From Lingula anatina (lineage: Eukaryota; Brachiopoda; Lingulata; Lingulida; Lingulidae), in the NCBI RefSeq assembly GCF_001039355.2, contig NW_019773542.1, positions 51,268 to 88,160 on the forward strand: a stretch of DNA of 36,893 nt, written 5' to 3'. A program made the translations under genes and the position numbers. Below are positions 21,562 through 31,281 of the stretch, piece after piece. How positions within the stretch are numbered: the first letter of the stretch is position 1; each line of letters opens with the position of its first letter. The notes beneath the pieces were generated by a model. That model had not been told where the DNA came from, did not search any database, and worked only from the letters and a program-made list of their open reading frames with translations.

Positions 21562-21613
21562 GTGATGGACACATACAGACGGACGGACAGACAGACAGAC
21601 AAATTCTACTTAC

Positions 21614-21804
21614 AAATATGGAAAGTTCATATGTCTCCCTGACTGGTTTCCCGTCCTTATACCAGGTGAGTTTTGGCTTGGGGATCCCGGCCGTCTCACA
21701 GCGTAACATAACCGCCTCTCCGAACCCAGGCTTGGGCGTCCATGAGCTGAGGAAATGCCGGATGTTGAAACCCTGGAGGTAACTGTGCAAATACCAGGGG
21801 AGAT
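21614..21804 (-). CDS. Ig-domain protein, exon coding first half of Ig domain 3
   Basis: It codes residues 206-269: a linker (LPWYLHSYLQGFNIRHFL), then TPKPGFGEAVMLRCETAG with B-strand Cys241, and PKPKLTWYKDGKPV with the core Trp253. The acceptor is TTATTCCAG|AT (phase 1) and the donor ATATTT|GTAAGT (phase 0). The pyrimidine tract of the acceptor is a (TTTA)n microsatellite. The I-set pattern is clear. The linker before the domain is longer than in typical IgLONs. Confidence 0.94.
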
Positions 21805-22018
21805 CTGGAATAAATAAATAAATAGATAAATAAACAATACCAAAACACTGAGTTATTTACGGTAATTACTCATAAATTTCTAATGCCACACTTTTGAAAA
21901 TTTACTGAGCTCTAAACGATACTATATCGCATTTGCCAGCTATTTACGCTACAAAATACAAAACCATTTGCATTTTGATAATAATAATGATAATATGAAA
22001 TCGGTCATACACGCACGC

Positions 22019-22050
<32 letters not shown>

Positions 22051-22055
22051 CCTAC
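21805..22055 (-). other. Short intron between Ig domains 2 and 3, bounded by microsatellites
   Basis: 251 nt. In transcript direction it starts GTAGGG and runs at once into (GT)n, and it ends in (TTTA)n directly before CCAG. Both ends are simple repeats. Confidence 0.9.
22016..22050 (+). repeat. (CA)n microsatellite touching a splice donor
   Basis: CA repeats on the + strand, so (GU)n in the transcript, end within one base of the donor sequence GTAGG (22051-22055). Confidence 0.95.
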
Positions 22056-22170
22056 CTCTGACCGTGACTGTAAAATGCTTGCGTTCGATTGGTTCCACAA
22101 AGTTCTCCACGTGACACGTGAAAGTGCCCGTATCTCGCGGGTTGAGGTTTTCCAGCGTGAGTGTATCTCC
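22056..22170 (-). CDS. Ig-domain protein, exon coding second half of Ig domain 2
   Basis: It codes residues 168-205: GDTLTLENLNPRDTGTFTCH.., with the Ig signature L-x-L-x-x-L-x-x-x-D-x-G-x-F-x-C and Cys186, then VENFVEP and the G strand KHFTVTVR. The acceptor is TTGTGTTCAG|GGA (phase 0) and the donor GAG|GTAGGG (phase 1). The D-x-G-x-F/Y-x-C motif makes the assignment firm. Confidence 0.94.
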
Positions 22171-22493
22171 CTGAACACAATAGGAAAATAATTATTCAAA
22201 AATACGGGAAGAATGAAATGAAATAAATGTCATAAAAATAAACAGGATGCCTATACGGACCAGAACTGGAATGTCCTTTCTTCTGGATAATGTTCACTTT
22301 GCTCTCCTAGCTCCCAGACAACCTCCGTTGACTTTCTCCGTCACAAAAAGGATTGATAAATATCACCTAAATAAACATCCCTTTACCGCAATATAACAAC
22401 GTCAGAACGCGGCGACAAGGTGGAAGTCACGTGGTCCCAACGCTATGTTTCACTGAGCATGTGGTAACCAGTGATCACTCCCCTCCCCTCCTT

Positions 22494-22583
22494 GGTAGGT
22501 CAGTGACCTTAACGGGTTAATTACCTCGGTAGGTCAGTGACCTTGACGTGTCAATGTCCTTGATACCTGTAGGTCACTGTTCC
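22494..22583 (+). promoter_or_regulatory. Tandem repeat carrying three IR1 AGGTCA elements (EcR/FXR-type)
   Basis: AGGTCA-G-TGACCT occurs perfectly at 22497-22509 and 22531-22543, with a degraded third copy AGGTCA-C-TGTTCC at 22571-22583. The first two sit in a direct repeat with a 34-bp period. An inverted AGGTCA with a 1-base spacer is the classical ecdysone response element form and also the FXR form. It lies within an intron of the Ig gene, as an intronic enhancer would. Occupancy is not known. Confidence 0.5.
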
Positions 22584-24411
22584 TCTGTACAATTCAAAAT
22601 ATACATTGTAAAACAGAAAGAGGGAACTCATATTTAGCTACAACGATTTCGGTATAGTTTCCCCTGGTTAAATTCCGCATTTTCCTTATTTGATTGTTGT
22701 AACGCAATCCGGCTGAGAGTTACTCTCCCGTATAATGGTGTTTCAATACGCTAGCAATTCTTGCGTAAGATGAAACAAACAAGGCTGTCTAAGGAATGCA
22801 ATAAACGGTTGGTAAAGAGATAGAGAAGAGCGTCTACATACGATTATCTATAACCTGTACCCTCTTACTTCTTTAGAGTTTACATCTATTATCATGCTAG
22901 TCTTCAGTGGCTGGTTCTGTCACTAAGGGTTGTTTCTACTTAACTTTGACTGCTTGCCCTATTCATTGCATCTCTCCCTCCCCCACCCACACCTCTCTCT
23001 CCTCTTTCTCTCTCGTTAAGACAGTCGCAACTATTGGTGTGTGATAACTATTTTTCTAGAAAAAGAAATCCTATGTTGTCCCTATATTCGTACAGGCCTC
23101 CAATCAAAAATTTTCTGTTAGATCAGGCCAAATGTTCTGAAATGCAGCGCACAACAAAAATCTAAGGAATTCTTTACATGCTGTAATAAGGACATGTACT
23201 TCGCGAATTCTAATCAGTCCCTACGCGGAAAAAACAAATGTTTTCCTTTTGACTAAACCTGTAAGATCACCGACTTTTGAAACTGCAATGAAGGAAAAGA
23301 TTTGCCACTTGTTTTTGATTTAAGGCAAAAGCTGTATCACAAGGATAAAACATGCTTCCAGTGTTTCTAATAACTTACTGCTTGTACTGCACTGGTACAT
23401 TTTGCTTCTTTTGCGGTGTTGCAGTTTTCATTATGTGTTTCTTTTTAGTGAGCTGTGTTGTCTGTTGTTTTAATTATGTTGATAATTTGATCATATAATT
23501 AAATTTAGTTGATTATTAATCTAATTCATCTATCTAATATTTGCTGTCGTTGTCATTTTTTTACTGTTTACTTTATTTGATTTTGAAGACATATCGTTCT
23601 CGAACTTCAGGGTACAGACGTCATTTCCAGCCTAAAGAAGCCCTCCATCAAACGAAAAGAACATAATCTAATTCCAGTGGATCTTTGGCAAAAGAACACG
23701 TGGATATACTTTGGAATGAACATTCGTCAGGGAAAAACGCAGTCCACCTTTTGTCTTAATTAGCTCTGTTTCTCATACATCACAACAAGTAACATTTGCT
23801 TTTTTTCTTTCACACTTGAATTTTTGGAGGTTCCAGAATGATTCTGAAACTGAACATTGGCGACTTCTGGTTCTCATTCATCAAATACATAGAAGAGATG
23901 TTTACTTTTTTCTCTTTCAGGTTTTCCTTAAATGCTTACAGAGTTTCGAGAATTCCTCTTGTCTTAAAGCGAGTTTCCTCATTAGAGAATTGGTGTGTAA
24001 CCGCGTGGAAAATGTTGGCATACGCGATCGGGAATTTGCCGCTTGTTTGGACATACCAGTGTTTTAGTTTATCAACCAAACAAGTAATAAAAGTCGTGCA
24101 TCCGTGAAAAATTGGGGAAATATGTGCACGTGTACAGTGTTGCCAAATACCATTGTAACGGGAGAGAGAGGGAGGCAAGGAGAGAATTGCCCCCACTCAT
24201 ACACACGTATTCCTGGTTTATTCCAAAGTCCACTGTTGTTCAACCTCCGTGGCAATTATTAAGGATCCAAAATCAAATAGACAGAACATTGTTTGGCATC
24301 GTGCAATCGAAATGCCAGTAGATATGTAGAGGGTTTATTAAATTTTCTCATTTTTTTTATTCTGGCAGCAATTTGGACAATTGGTATATGGAAGTGAACA
24401 TGAAATTAAAA

Positions 24412-24703
24412 CAATGGCAGATCCAGGGGGCACAGTGGGTCTCCTGTCCTCCTTCTCGACTTTTCCTCCTTCTACAACCCCCCCCCCCTCTCCCTCACAA
24501 ACCCAATCCCACCCAAAAAATATCATAAGGCAAACAAGACAAAACACAAGGAATTGTCTATCCCTGTGCGCGAATTACAGTAAAATTGTCCTCCTCTACT
24601 AGATTATATATTTTGCTCCCTTTATTTGGACACCACCACCACCACCAGCACCACCACCACCACCACACCGCTTAACAAAATTTAAATCCTGGATCCACCA
24701 TTG
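24412..24703. mobile_element. MITE-like element, GATCCAGG family copy 1
   Basis: The ends CAATGGCAGATCCAGGGGG and CCTGGATCCACCATTG are inverse to each other over about 16-19 bp. A (CAC)n tract lies inside at 24630-24665. A second copy in the reverse orientation is at 31616-31859. The right end lies only 37 bp from the donor of exon 24741-24910. No clear target duplication is seen. Confidence 0.65.
24630..24665 (+). repeat. (CAC)n trinucleotide repeat
   Basis: About a dozen CAC units with one CAG interruption. Confidence 0.95.
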
Positions 24704-24740
24704 TGAAGAAAACCCCTTTACATCGTGTAATATCACTCAC

Positions 24741-24910
24741 AAACTTCTCCTGCCTTCCATCAGAGAACTTGTAAGGTGTACCATCCTTCAGTCTTCCTGT
24801 CCAGTACACCAGGGGGCGCGGGTACCCGGTGGCACGGCAGTACATCGTCAGGTTTGACCCCGCGTTGACCTTGTTTTCTGCGGGACTGCGATCGACCTGG
24901 ATCTGTGTTG
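24741..24910 (-). CDS. Ig-domain protein, exon coding first half of Ig domain 2
   Basis: It codes residues 111-167: TQIQVDRSPAENKV.., NAGSNLTMYCRATGYPRP with Cys135, and VYWTGRL with Trp147, ending SDGRQEKF. Asn130 is an N-glycosylation sequon (NLT). The C-x-A-x-G-x-P-x-P pattern is typical of I-set Ig domains of lachesin, neurotrimin and relatives. The acceptor is ATCAACGCAG|CA (phase 1) and the donor AAGTTT|GTGAGT (phase 0). Two further AGs lie just inside, at CACAG and TCCAG, so the exact acceptor could shift by a few codons. Confidence 0.93.
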
Positions 24911-25218
24911 CTGCGTTGATATGAAAAAAATGGTAAGTTGAAAGTTTTCCAACGAATCGAAAGCTCAAATTTATCTCAAAATGTAAAACGTGATATGTAG
25001 CAGCGACGATGTCGTTTATCTCATTTTTCAACGCAGTGTAAAGTTGAAGTGACAAATTTGGATTTTGCTGTAATTGACCTGACACATGGCCTTTCGAATA
25101 CAGAAACAGTGACGTAACAGCGGCAAAACAGTGACGACACATTTGTAACCCATTAATTATGACGTCACACGAAAACTACACAATAACCCATGACGCTTCA
25201 AGAAATGCTTCCCGTTAC
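24911..25218 (-). other. Intron between Ig domains 1 and 2
   Basis: 308 nt, GTAACG to ACGCAG. The open frame reading through it on the - strand is chance. No repeat is seen. Confidence 0.9.
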
Positions 25219-25444
25219 CTGTGACGTTAAGAAAAATGTACCGATGCTTCAGTCTTCTCTGGCTTAGACTACAGCGGTACTTGGCGACGTCCTTTTGGTT
25301 AACCTTCTTGATGATCAAGATGGAGAAAGCCGAGTGTGGTAGGGTTAAGACCTTGTAGCGTTTATCGAAAGCCAAGACGCTGCTGCCTCGCGCGATAAGA
25401 CTGGCGGGATCCCCGGCACTTCGTGGCTCTCGAACCCAGTCCAC
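25219..25444 (-). CDS. Ig-domain protein, exon coding second half of Ig domain 1
   Basis: It codes residues 36-110. It begins VDWVREP with core Trp38 and continues LIARGSSVLAFDKRY, a strand set like the V-set domain 1 of lachesin/IgLON proteins. It then has FSILIIKKVNQKDVAKYRC, the L-x-I-x-x-V-x-x-x-D-x-x-x-Y-x-C motif with Cys93, and the G strand HRYIFLNVT with a sequon at Asn108. The acceptor is TACCTTTCAG|GTG (phase 0) and the donor ACAG|GTAACG (phase 1). The usual D-x-G-x-Y-x-C Gly is replaced by Ala. Confidence 0.95.
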
Positions 25445-27493
25445 CTGAAAGGTAGACAGATATGGATGAATATGTACATGTACCAGTTAAGAAATCGTAA
25501 GACCCATGGTTTAATGGAGTAAGTCCAGGGCCGTAGCCTCCGGGGGGGCAGGGGGGGCAGCTGCCCCCCTGGGATTTGAGGTGCAAAAAAATAATCGCAA
25601 AGGTGAAAAAAAATAATTTCATAGTTGTTATCAATTCTGTGAGAAAATGCACTCATGGCCACTAGACAATCATCCCCCTCCCACACCCTTCCCCCTCGGG
25701 GTCTTCGCCCCCTCGTGTCCGCTTACCTGCCCCCCCCCCCCCCCCCCCGGCATTTTGCTCAGGCTACGGCCCTGAAGTCAGTTAGAAACCAACAAGTTAA
25801 CAGATGAATTTTTTGGATGGGATTAAACTTACAAATTAATCAAAATCACGGTATTGATTTATGAGGCTCTAATGAAATGGGTCAAATTGCTACATCACCT
25901 ATTGGGAAGAATTAAATGTCATGCTTTACAAAGTTTACTGCATGGGTAATAAGTTGGTTTGAAAAACTTGAAAGAAACTTGACATAACATTTACTCAAAA
26001 GGAAATGAAGTACTCCCTTAACAAATTACATGGACGTCCTGAACAATTCCCCTTTTCTTATCGCATGTACCTCGAGCCGATTGTATTTCTTTTGATTGTA
26101 ATGTCAGAAATTATAATGAGAATGAAGTTAATGAGGCAAAGCCACGGCATCATTTCAAAACTGACAATCTCCAATGTTCTGATAAAAGTCAATGACCTCA
26201 CGTCGGAACTTAGTTTTCTTCCTTTCGTAATGTCCTTAAGGTTGAAGGTACGGTACAGGAAGTAACATTTTTGGTATCGGATGTTTATAGATCAACACAG
26301 ACGTACAGTGTTTGTTGTTAGTTTTTGATTAGCAGTTGTTGTTGTTGTTGTTTGTTGACACTGAAAAAACTACTGGAGGTGGTTAAAAGAAAATCTTATT
26401 TTCATGTTTATTTACAATAATGATATCAGTAATAATAATAATAGTGATAATGATAATGCTAATGATAAAATTAATAATACTGATGAGGATGAAAGTATCT
26501 TTTTGATTTAAATAAATTAATAGATAAATCAATAAATAGAAATTTTTAAAGTGGCATTGTACCTATAGTCAACATAAAGGTACATGTAACCCGGCTGTGT
26601 CTTCCACGAACACATTTGTCAAAACACCTCAAGTTTGAGCGTGAAATTCAATATCACAAACGATAACATGTTAATAGGTTGAAGTACGTGTTGTTTCACT
26701 TAAAGCCCATGCTACAAGTAGGGAAACCTAGAGAACGGACACGCGTTCCTTGAGGTTACAAATGCGTTAAATAAACTTAGGTAATTAAACTAATATTTAG
26801 CTTTACCAATCCCTCCTTGGCGTTGTTTACCAAAATAAACTTACTTTAGAAAGTTAATTATGGGATGTTTTAAAACCATTTTTCGGGATTCGAAAATAAC
26901 CTGGTCTGTTTTGACAACAAAAAGAAGCACACATATTGAGAAAGAAAATAAGTGCGTTGACATTGAGGTATAATTAAACGTAACAATATGTTCCGAATAC
27001 TAAATTCGTTGATTTAGGTAAATTATATTTTGAAAAGAAAATTGTCTTTTGGAGTCTCGCTTGCGTCAATAATTGTCTGTAAACTTGTGTGCCCAAAGCA
27101 AGAATAAAAAAATCAGATGCGAATTTTAATTAAAACTCATCGGACCAAGGATTTTTAAAGAAAATAAGTGAGATGTGGACGCGCTCACGTGCATGTCAGC
27201 GTTTCTGAACGTGCGTAAGCCTGTAAATGTTCACATACACAAGCGCATCTGGGCATTATTCTACACGTGCAAGCGTAAATCTAGAAATAGGCGTGTCCAT
27301 CCATGTGCGCATGCCTGAAAAGGCGCGTTCAGACCAGCACTCGATCATAACCGAAAACGGTTCAACTCGCACAATCGAGTTGTTAGATTACAGAGTCTGC
27401 CAAAGATCCGATGTTCAATTCCTCATCTTTGTACAATTTCCAGTGAAAAAAAGGACTGGTTTGGACGCAAAGTTTGTCCTAATGAACCCTCAC
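25445..27493 (-). other. 2-kb intron splitting Ig domain 1
   Basis: It contains the inverted-repeat element at 25526-25774, a short (TTG)n near 26335-26350 and AAT/ATG-rich simple sequence at 26420-26480. The + strand ORF at 26005-26265 has no support as a gene. Confidence 0.85.
25526..25774. mobile_element. Inverted-repeat element CAGGGCCGTAGCC with 5-bp target duplication
   Basis: The ends CAGGGCCGTAGCC and GGCTACGGCCCTG are perfect inverses, and AAGTC flanks both (25521-25525 and 25775-25779). The 249-bp element is G/C-homopolymer rich next to both ends (GGGGGGG, C20-like runs). No ORF that matters. CAGGG-type ends resemble hAT elements, but hAT normally makes 8-bp duplications, so the superfamily is open. 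Confidence 0.82.
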
Positions 27494-27597
27494 CTGCCCG
27501 TTTTTGTACATTCTATGGACGCCTGGAAAGCTACAGTGGAGGACAGCGGTATCTCCAAGGGCTACGGTCTCCGTCTGCGACACGAAATCAACTCCAA
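27494..27597 (-). CDS. Lachesin/IgLON-like secreted Ig protein: first recognised exon (Ig domain 1, first half)
   Basis: It codes residues 1-35 of the 457 that I can assemble: GVDFVSQTETVALGDTAVLH, then Cys22 of the B strand, ending RMYKNGQ. The acceptor is TTTTATTTTCAG|TT (phase 1) and the donor GGGCAG|GTGAGG (phase 0). The seven exons of the gene join without a stop into three Ig domains (Cys pairs 22/93, 135/186, 241/299; Trp 38, 147, 253) plus a charged tail. Domain order and motifs match the lachesin/IgLON group, neural and septate-junction cell-surface proteins that bind homophilically. Orthology is not proven. Each domain is split by a phase-0 intron, and phase-1 introns separate domains. 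The signal-peptide exon must lie to the right. No GPI signal is present, so secretion is likely. Confidence 0.9.
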
Positions 27598-27844
27598 CTG
27601 AAAATAAAACAAAATATGACAAAAAAAATAATAATAATTAGTACACATCCGCTAATATTATATGCAGCCCAGTGTGATTACCTAATAAAATGACTGCTAA
27701 CTTTCATTCAGACGTGAGAAAGACTATAAAAGGCAAGTGTTTTTTTACATGAATATGTTCGTAAGCGTTACACTCTATACTTTCTTCTACTTTTAGCAAC
27801 AGCATAAATTCAGGGTTATTACCCTAGTATTCCTATTACGTGTT

Positions 27845-27855
27845 CTCTCTCTCTC

Positions 27856-27924
<69 letters not shown>

Positions 27925-27960
27925 AACACACACACATATATATACACGCACACACACACT
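27845..27960 (+). repeat. (CT)n(CA)n(TA)n compound microsatellite
   Basis: About 48 bp of CT, then about 60 bp of CA with AACA and TATATA interruptions. Confidence 0.96.
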
Positions 27961-28810
27961 TTCATGCGCGCAAACGATCCAGAAATAGTAGTTTAAAATG
28001 ACAAGGTGACCAGTTTTATGCACATCCAGTAGCTAGTTAGTTGTCACAGACTCAGCAAATCAGCGACCTTGGAATGACTTATAGCCCACCCTGCCTTTTT
28101 ACAGCACTAGCCGTGAAAGGTTTTCGTTATACCCACTAAGTAAAGATATTTAAGGTGGGGCATTCAGTCAAATCTCAAACCCTTGTCATTCTTCTTGTTG
28201 AATGAAAACATTAATAATTTCAACCGCTCCACGAATGCTGCGTTATTTATGATAAATTCTATGGAGAAAGAAACTAGTTTTACCAAACAGTAGTTCTTTC
28301 AGAGAAGAGAACCGTAAAGTATTCCACGCGCAGTGTGGTGGCTTATTTATGGTAAAAATTAACTAAAAAAGAAAACGCACAAATATATCATAAGTGACGT
28401 AATGGAGGGAGTTAGCAGTCAAGAATCCAAGATTGCGTGTTCTTCGTGATCAGCTTTAAATGAAAAGAAAAAGAAAAACTTGCCAAATATTTCTTAATGG
28501 TTTACAAATATTTCCCGGGGTATTGTTATTAGTAGGCGATTTCAGACAGGAACAAAGCTTGGTTTGTTAAAGCGCGTGTCGTGTGTCTCGTTTAAGAAAA
28601 ATTTGTAACTTTACCGTGTGAAGGTTGATATATTTTTTCTTCTCATACATGATGTAATTCAAGTAGTCGTGTTGACAATAATGCACTGCGACAGTCGTCA
28701 TTTCTTATATTCAGATACGATCAAACCCCCCAATGGGACGAAGTTCAACGAGGTTGTTGTGCAAAATTGTACAGAGAACAGACGAAATGTGACAATAAAC
28801 TTTATCAATA

Positions 28811-28899
28811 CTCTCTCTCTCTCTCACACACACACACACGCGCGCGCGCGAACACACACACACACATTCACGTGCATTTACAGACTAACACACACGCAC

Positions 28900-28934
<35 letters not shown>

Positions 28935-28938
28935 ATGC
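28811..28938 (+). repeat. (CT)(CA)(CG)(CA)..(GA) compound repeat, Z-DNA prone
   Basis: CT x7, CA x7, CG x6, then CA units, a short unique stretch, CACACGCACA and a GA run to 28934. The alternating purine-pyrimidine core (about 28825-28850) is a strong Z-DNA candidate, and the CT and GA ends are complementary. Confidence 0.95.
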
Positions 28939-29465
28939 TTAAAGTATTCGACCAGAAGCCTCGTATAGTTGTTTACTAAGAGAAAACAACTCTTACGGAT
29001 AAAAAATGACAGCTTGCCACTTAATGTAACAAGCTTGGCAGGTATTAAACGTGAGATGGAATCCCGAACACGAGGTCACAACCAAGGTCCCGAGCGTGAA
29101 GAAATGTACCTTGAAACCATATCCACTCTCCAAACACTCACAGATGCGGTTACCCTTTATTTCAGCGCGAATCTTCCCTTCAGGGTTCTAAACACAACAT
29201 ATTTTACTCTTTCACCTTCCTACTCTTATTTCTCCGACATGTTTCACCTTAACCAAATCCTCGCAGTATCAGATGAATTTAGACGAGGTGTTTGAAAAAT
29301 AGAGCTCAGGAATTTAAAATATTTAATCCAATAAGACTGAAATTAAACTTTTCTGAACGGCTCGTGTCGTTGCGTGGTTTTAGCGCATCCTACCCCCCAA
29401 TGCCGGATTATCCCGCTCGCTAAATCCATTGTGGCGGGAAGATGCGATACTGACAAATGTCATAC

Positions 29466-29547
29466 CTGCGCGCGACACGAGGCCTCGAGGGCTGTTGCCA
29501 AGGGCAACAAAGACACGGCTAATAATCGCCAAGTCCTGTCTCAGCAT
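29466..29547 (-). CDS. Candidate first coding exon (signal peptide) of the Ig gene
   Basis: On the - strand an ATG at 29547 opens 27 codons (MLRQDLAIISRVFVALGNSP RGLVSRA) and ends at CGCAG|GTATGA with one extra base. This is phase 1, exactly what exon 27494-27597 needs; joining them gives ..VSRA-V-GVDF, with Ala and a small residue placed as for signal cleavage. The stretch is richer in GC and CpG than its surroundings. Against it: the hydrophobic core (LAIISRVFVAL) carries an Arg and is weak. A rival is at 34957-35008, and the true exon may lie beyond the window. Confidence 0.25.
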
Positions 29548-30730
29548 GCACTAAATGATACGCAGGAGGGGTCCAATTAATTCTGCAGCAACTTGTCTAT
29601 CAAACACCATCAACGACTCAAAAAGTTGCAATTATTATCAAGAATCACATGACATCTAATCTAAGAGGAAACGTGATTTTTCTAGATAAAAGACCCAGCG
29701 CTGTTGAAACGCTATCATGCTGCTTGCTAAAATCGACTCGCTGTCATTATTTGGTATTTGATCTTTGATCTCATCAGCGCTTCTTTCTCAACGGGGGTTT
29801 TGACGGGTGCCAATATGATCCTACAAAACCGCGCTTTCTAATGACCCTATGTCAATGGACATAAGGATCTATTTAAAACGGAAACATTATGTTTTTTATG
29901 ATAAAAGTGCACTTTTATCCATTCGCCCAGGCAAAATGAAATATGTACTGGCATCTAAATTCCCCTTGGCATGCGCTTATACGATGTCTGAACCGTATGA
30001 TTTGTTCACGCACAGAGGTTTTCTTCAAGAGAGATACCATCAGGACTTTTGTCGAAATCGACTCTTTAATTTGCCATTATTATTTGCTATTACAACAGCC
30101 AAGCAGCAGGGTATTACAAAATTCCATTGTTGTTTTAAAATGTACTTCATGTTACGTATTGTGTATCTGATCTAAGTTTTCTTTGAAAAAATGCCATCAC
30201 GTTCAACCGTAAAATGTACCCTTTTCTTCCATTGTGATTTCCCTATAAATGCAATGGGCGTCTACAAAATAACCTTGTGATCTTCATAAATATGTGCGTT
30301 TTGAAAATAAAATTCAGCGCAATCTAACGGTAGATCTCTCTTTCCTGCAACGGGATGTAGGCATTAAAAAGTTATGCTTTACTTGCAATAATGCTTATGC
30401 GTCTAAAATGATTTGTTTGTATATGATATGGGTGGAAAGGCTTCCCAATTGTTGAACATGTGACAGAGGCTTTGTATTTGTTAAGTCGGCTAAAGTTAGC
30501 TAAAGTTGTCTAAAGCCCTGTTACACCAGGCTTGAGACGGCTTGGCCCGCTCTCACAATGGTAGACGAAAGAATCAGGAGAGCGGGCCGAAATTTGTTTC
30601 TCCAAGCGGTCGAAAATCCGATGTGACAGAGGTTTAATCAACCAACATTTCTAAGTGGGTCCAGGGGTGGACGGAAGCCGTCTTCTGGGTCTTCTAGAAG
30701 ACGGTCAAAATTTTTTGAAGTTTACATTTA
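29548..30730. other. Non-coding stretch
   Basis: AT-rich. A short 3x repeat of GCTAAAGTT-like units is at about 30488-30515. The + strand ORFs at 29849-30175 overlap in two frames and look random. The end (about 30656-30730) may belong to an older repeat into which the element at 30731-31281 inserted. Confidence 0.5.
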
Positions 30731-31281
30731 CAGGCCTACCCAACTACCAGACTCAGCACCTAAAGACCCTGAATTAACCGGTATATCGGACCACACTACC
30801 CGTTTTCAAGGTGTGTGTCAGATCGCATTTCGGAGTATCAGCCATAACACCGACAGGAGGAGCCCTGGCATGCTCGGCTGTCACCTTGATTGGATAGTAA
30901 ACGATTGTCGTAAAATCGCTATATGATTTTAAAACCGGGCGCATAAATTTGAAAGCCACCTAGATGAACCTTAGACTGCCACATTAATCTAATACAATGC
31001 AAAAAAGCCCTATCAAAAGTGGTTAAAACATTCAAACCGAATGTCGTAAAGTCCCCATATACCCCCATAGAGACGATAAAATAGAGTACTCTAAAGTAAG
31101 AGTACAGTTTCAGGGTGTTCAGCCGAGCGTGGATGAGCCCGCAGTCGTGCTACAAAATTTGTTCTGGGGTATGATACTCCGAAATGCCATCTGACACACA
31201 CCTTGAAAACGGGTAGCGTGGTCCGATATACCGGTTAATTCAGGATCCTTAGGTGCCGAGTCTGGTAGTTGGGTAGGCCTG
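30731..31281. mobile_element. 551-bp element with 110-bp inverted repeats and ATTTA target duplication
   Basis: The left arm 30731-30840 (CAGGCCTACCCAACTACCAG.. to ..CGGAGTATCA) is the inverse of 31172-31281 (TGATACTCCG.. to ..GTTGGGTAGGCCTG) with only a few differences. ATTTA flanks both ends. The 330-bp centre has no long ORF and further weak inverse matches (GCTCGGCTG / CAGCCGAGC). A non-autonomous DNA transposon of fairly recent origin; the superfamily is undetermined. Confidence 0.9.

Larger units (their letters stand above)
18629..21613 (-). other. 3-kb intron splitting Ig domain 3
   Basis: It carries the (AAAT)n repeat at 18658-18698, T23 at 18813-18835, (GT)n at 20112-20149 and the large TC/TG minisatellite at 21225-21390. 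The ORFs in it at 19822-20013 and 20233-20842 have no domain pattern or splice context. Confidence 0.85.
22171..24740 (-). other. 2.6-kb intron splitting Ig domain 2
   Basis: It contains three inverted AGGTCA elements at 22497-22583 and a MITE-like element at 24412-24703. ORFs near 23816-24321 overlap on both strands and show no domain pattern; I leave them out. Confidence 0.85.
27598..29465. other. Upstream intron/5' region with compound microsatellites
   Basis: If candidate exon 29466-29547 is right, this is intron 1 of the Ig gene. It contains two (CT)n(CA)n tracts and otherwise AT-rich DNA. I see no other exon. Confidence 0.5.

Noticed and set aside
27726-27734. TATAAAAG box on the + strand
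   Set aside because: A single TATA-like word upstream of no + strand gene, in AT-rich DNA.
28618-29295. Three overlapping + strand ORFs near 28.6-29.3 kb
   Set aside because: Two run through CT/CA/GA repeats. The third (28969-29295) has no domain, no splice context and no codon bias.
29374-29580. + strand ORF with a CDTDKCHTC zinc-knuckle-like stretch
   Set aside because: The Cys pattern recalls small motifs in some retroelement proteins, but nothing else of such an element is present. The frame is short and overlaps the candidate - strand exon.
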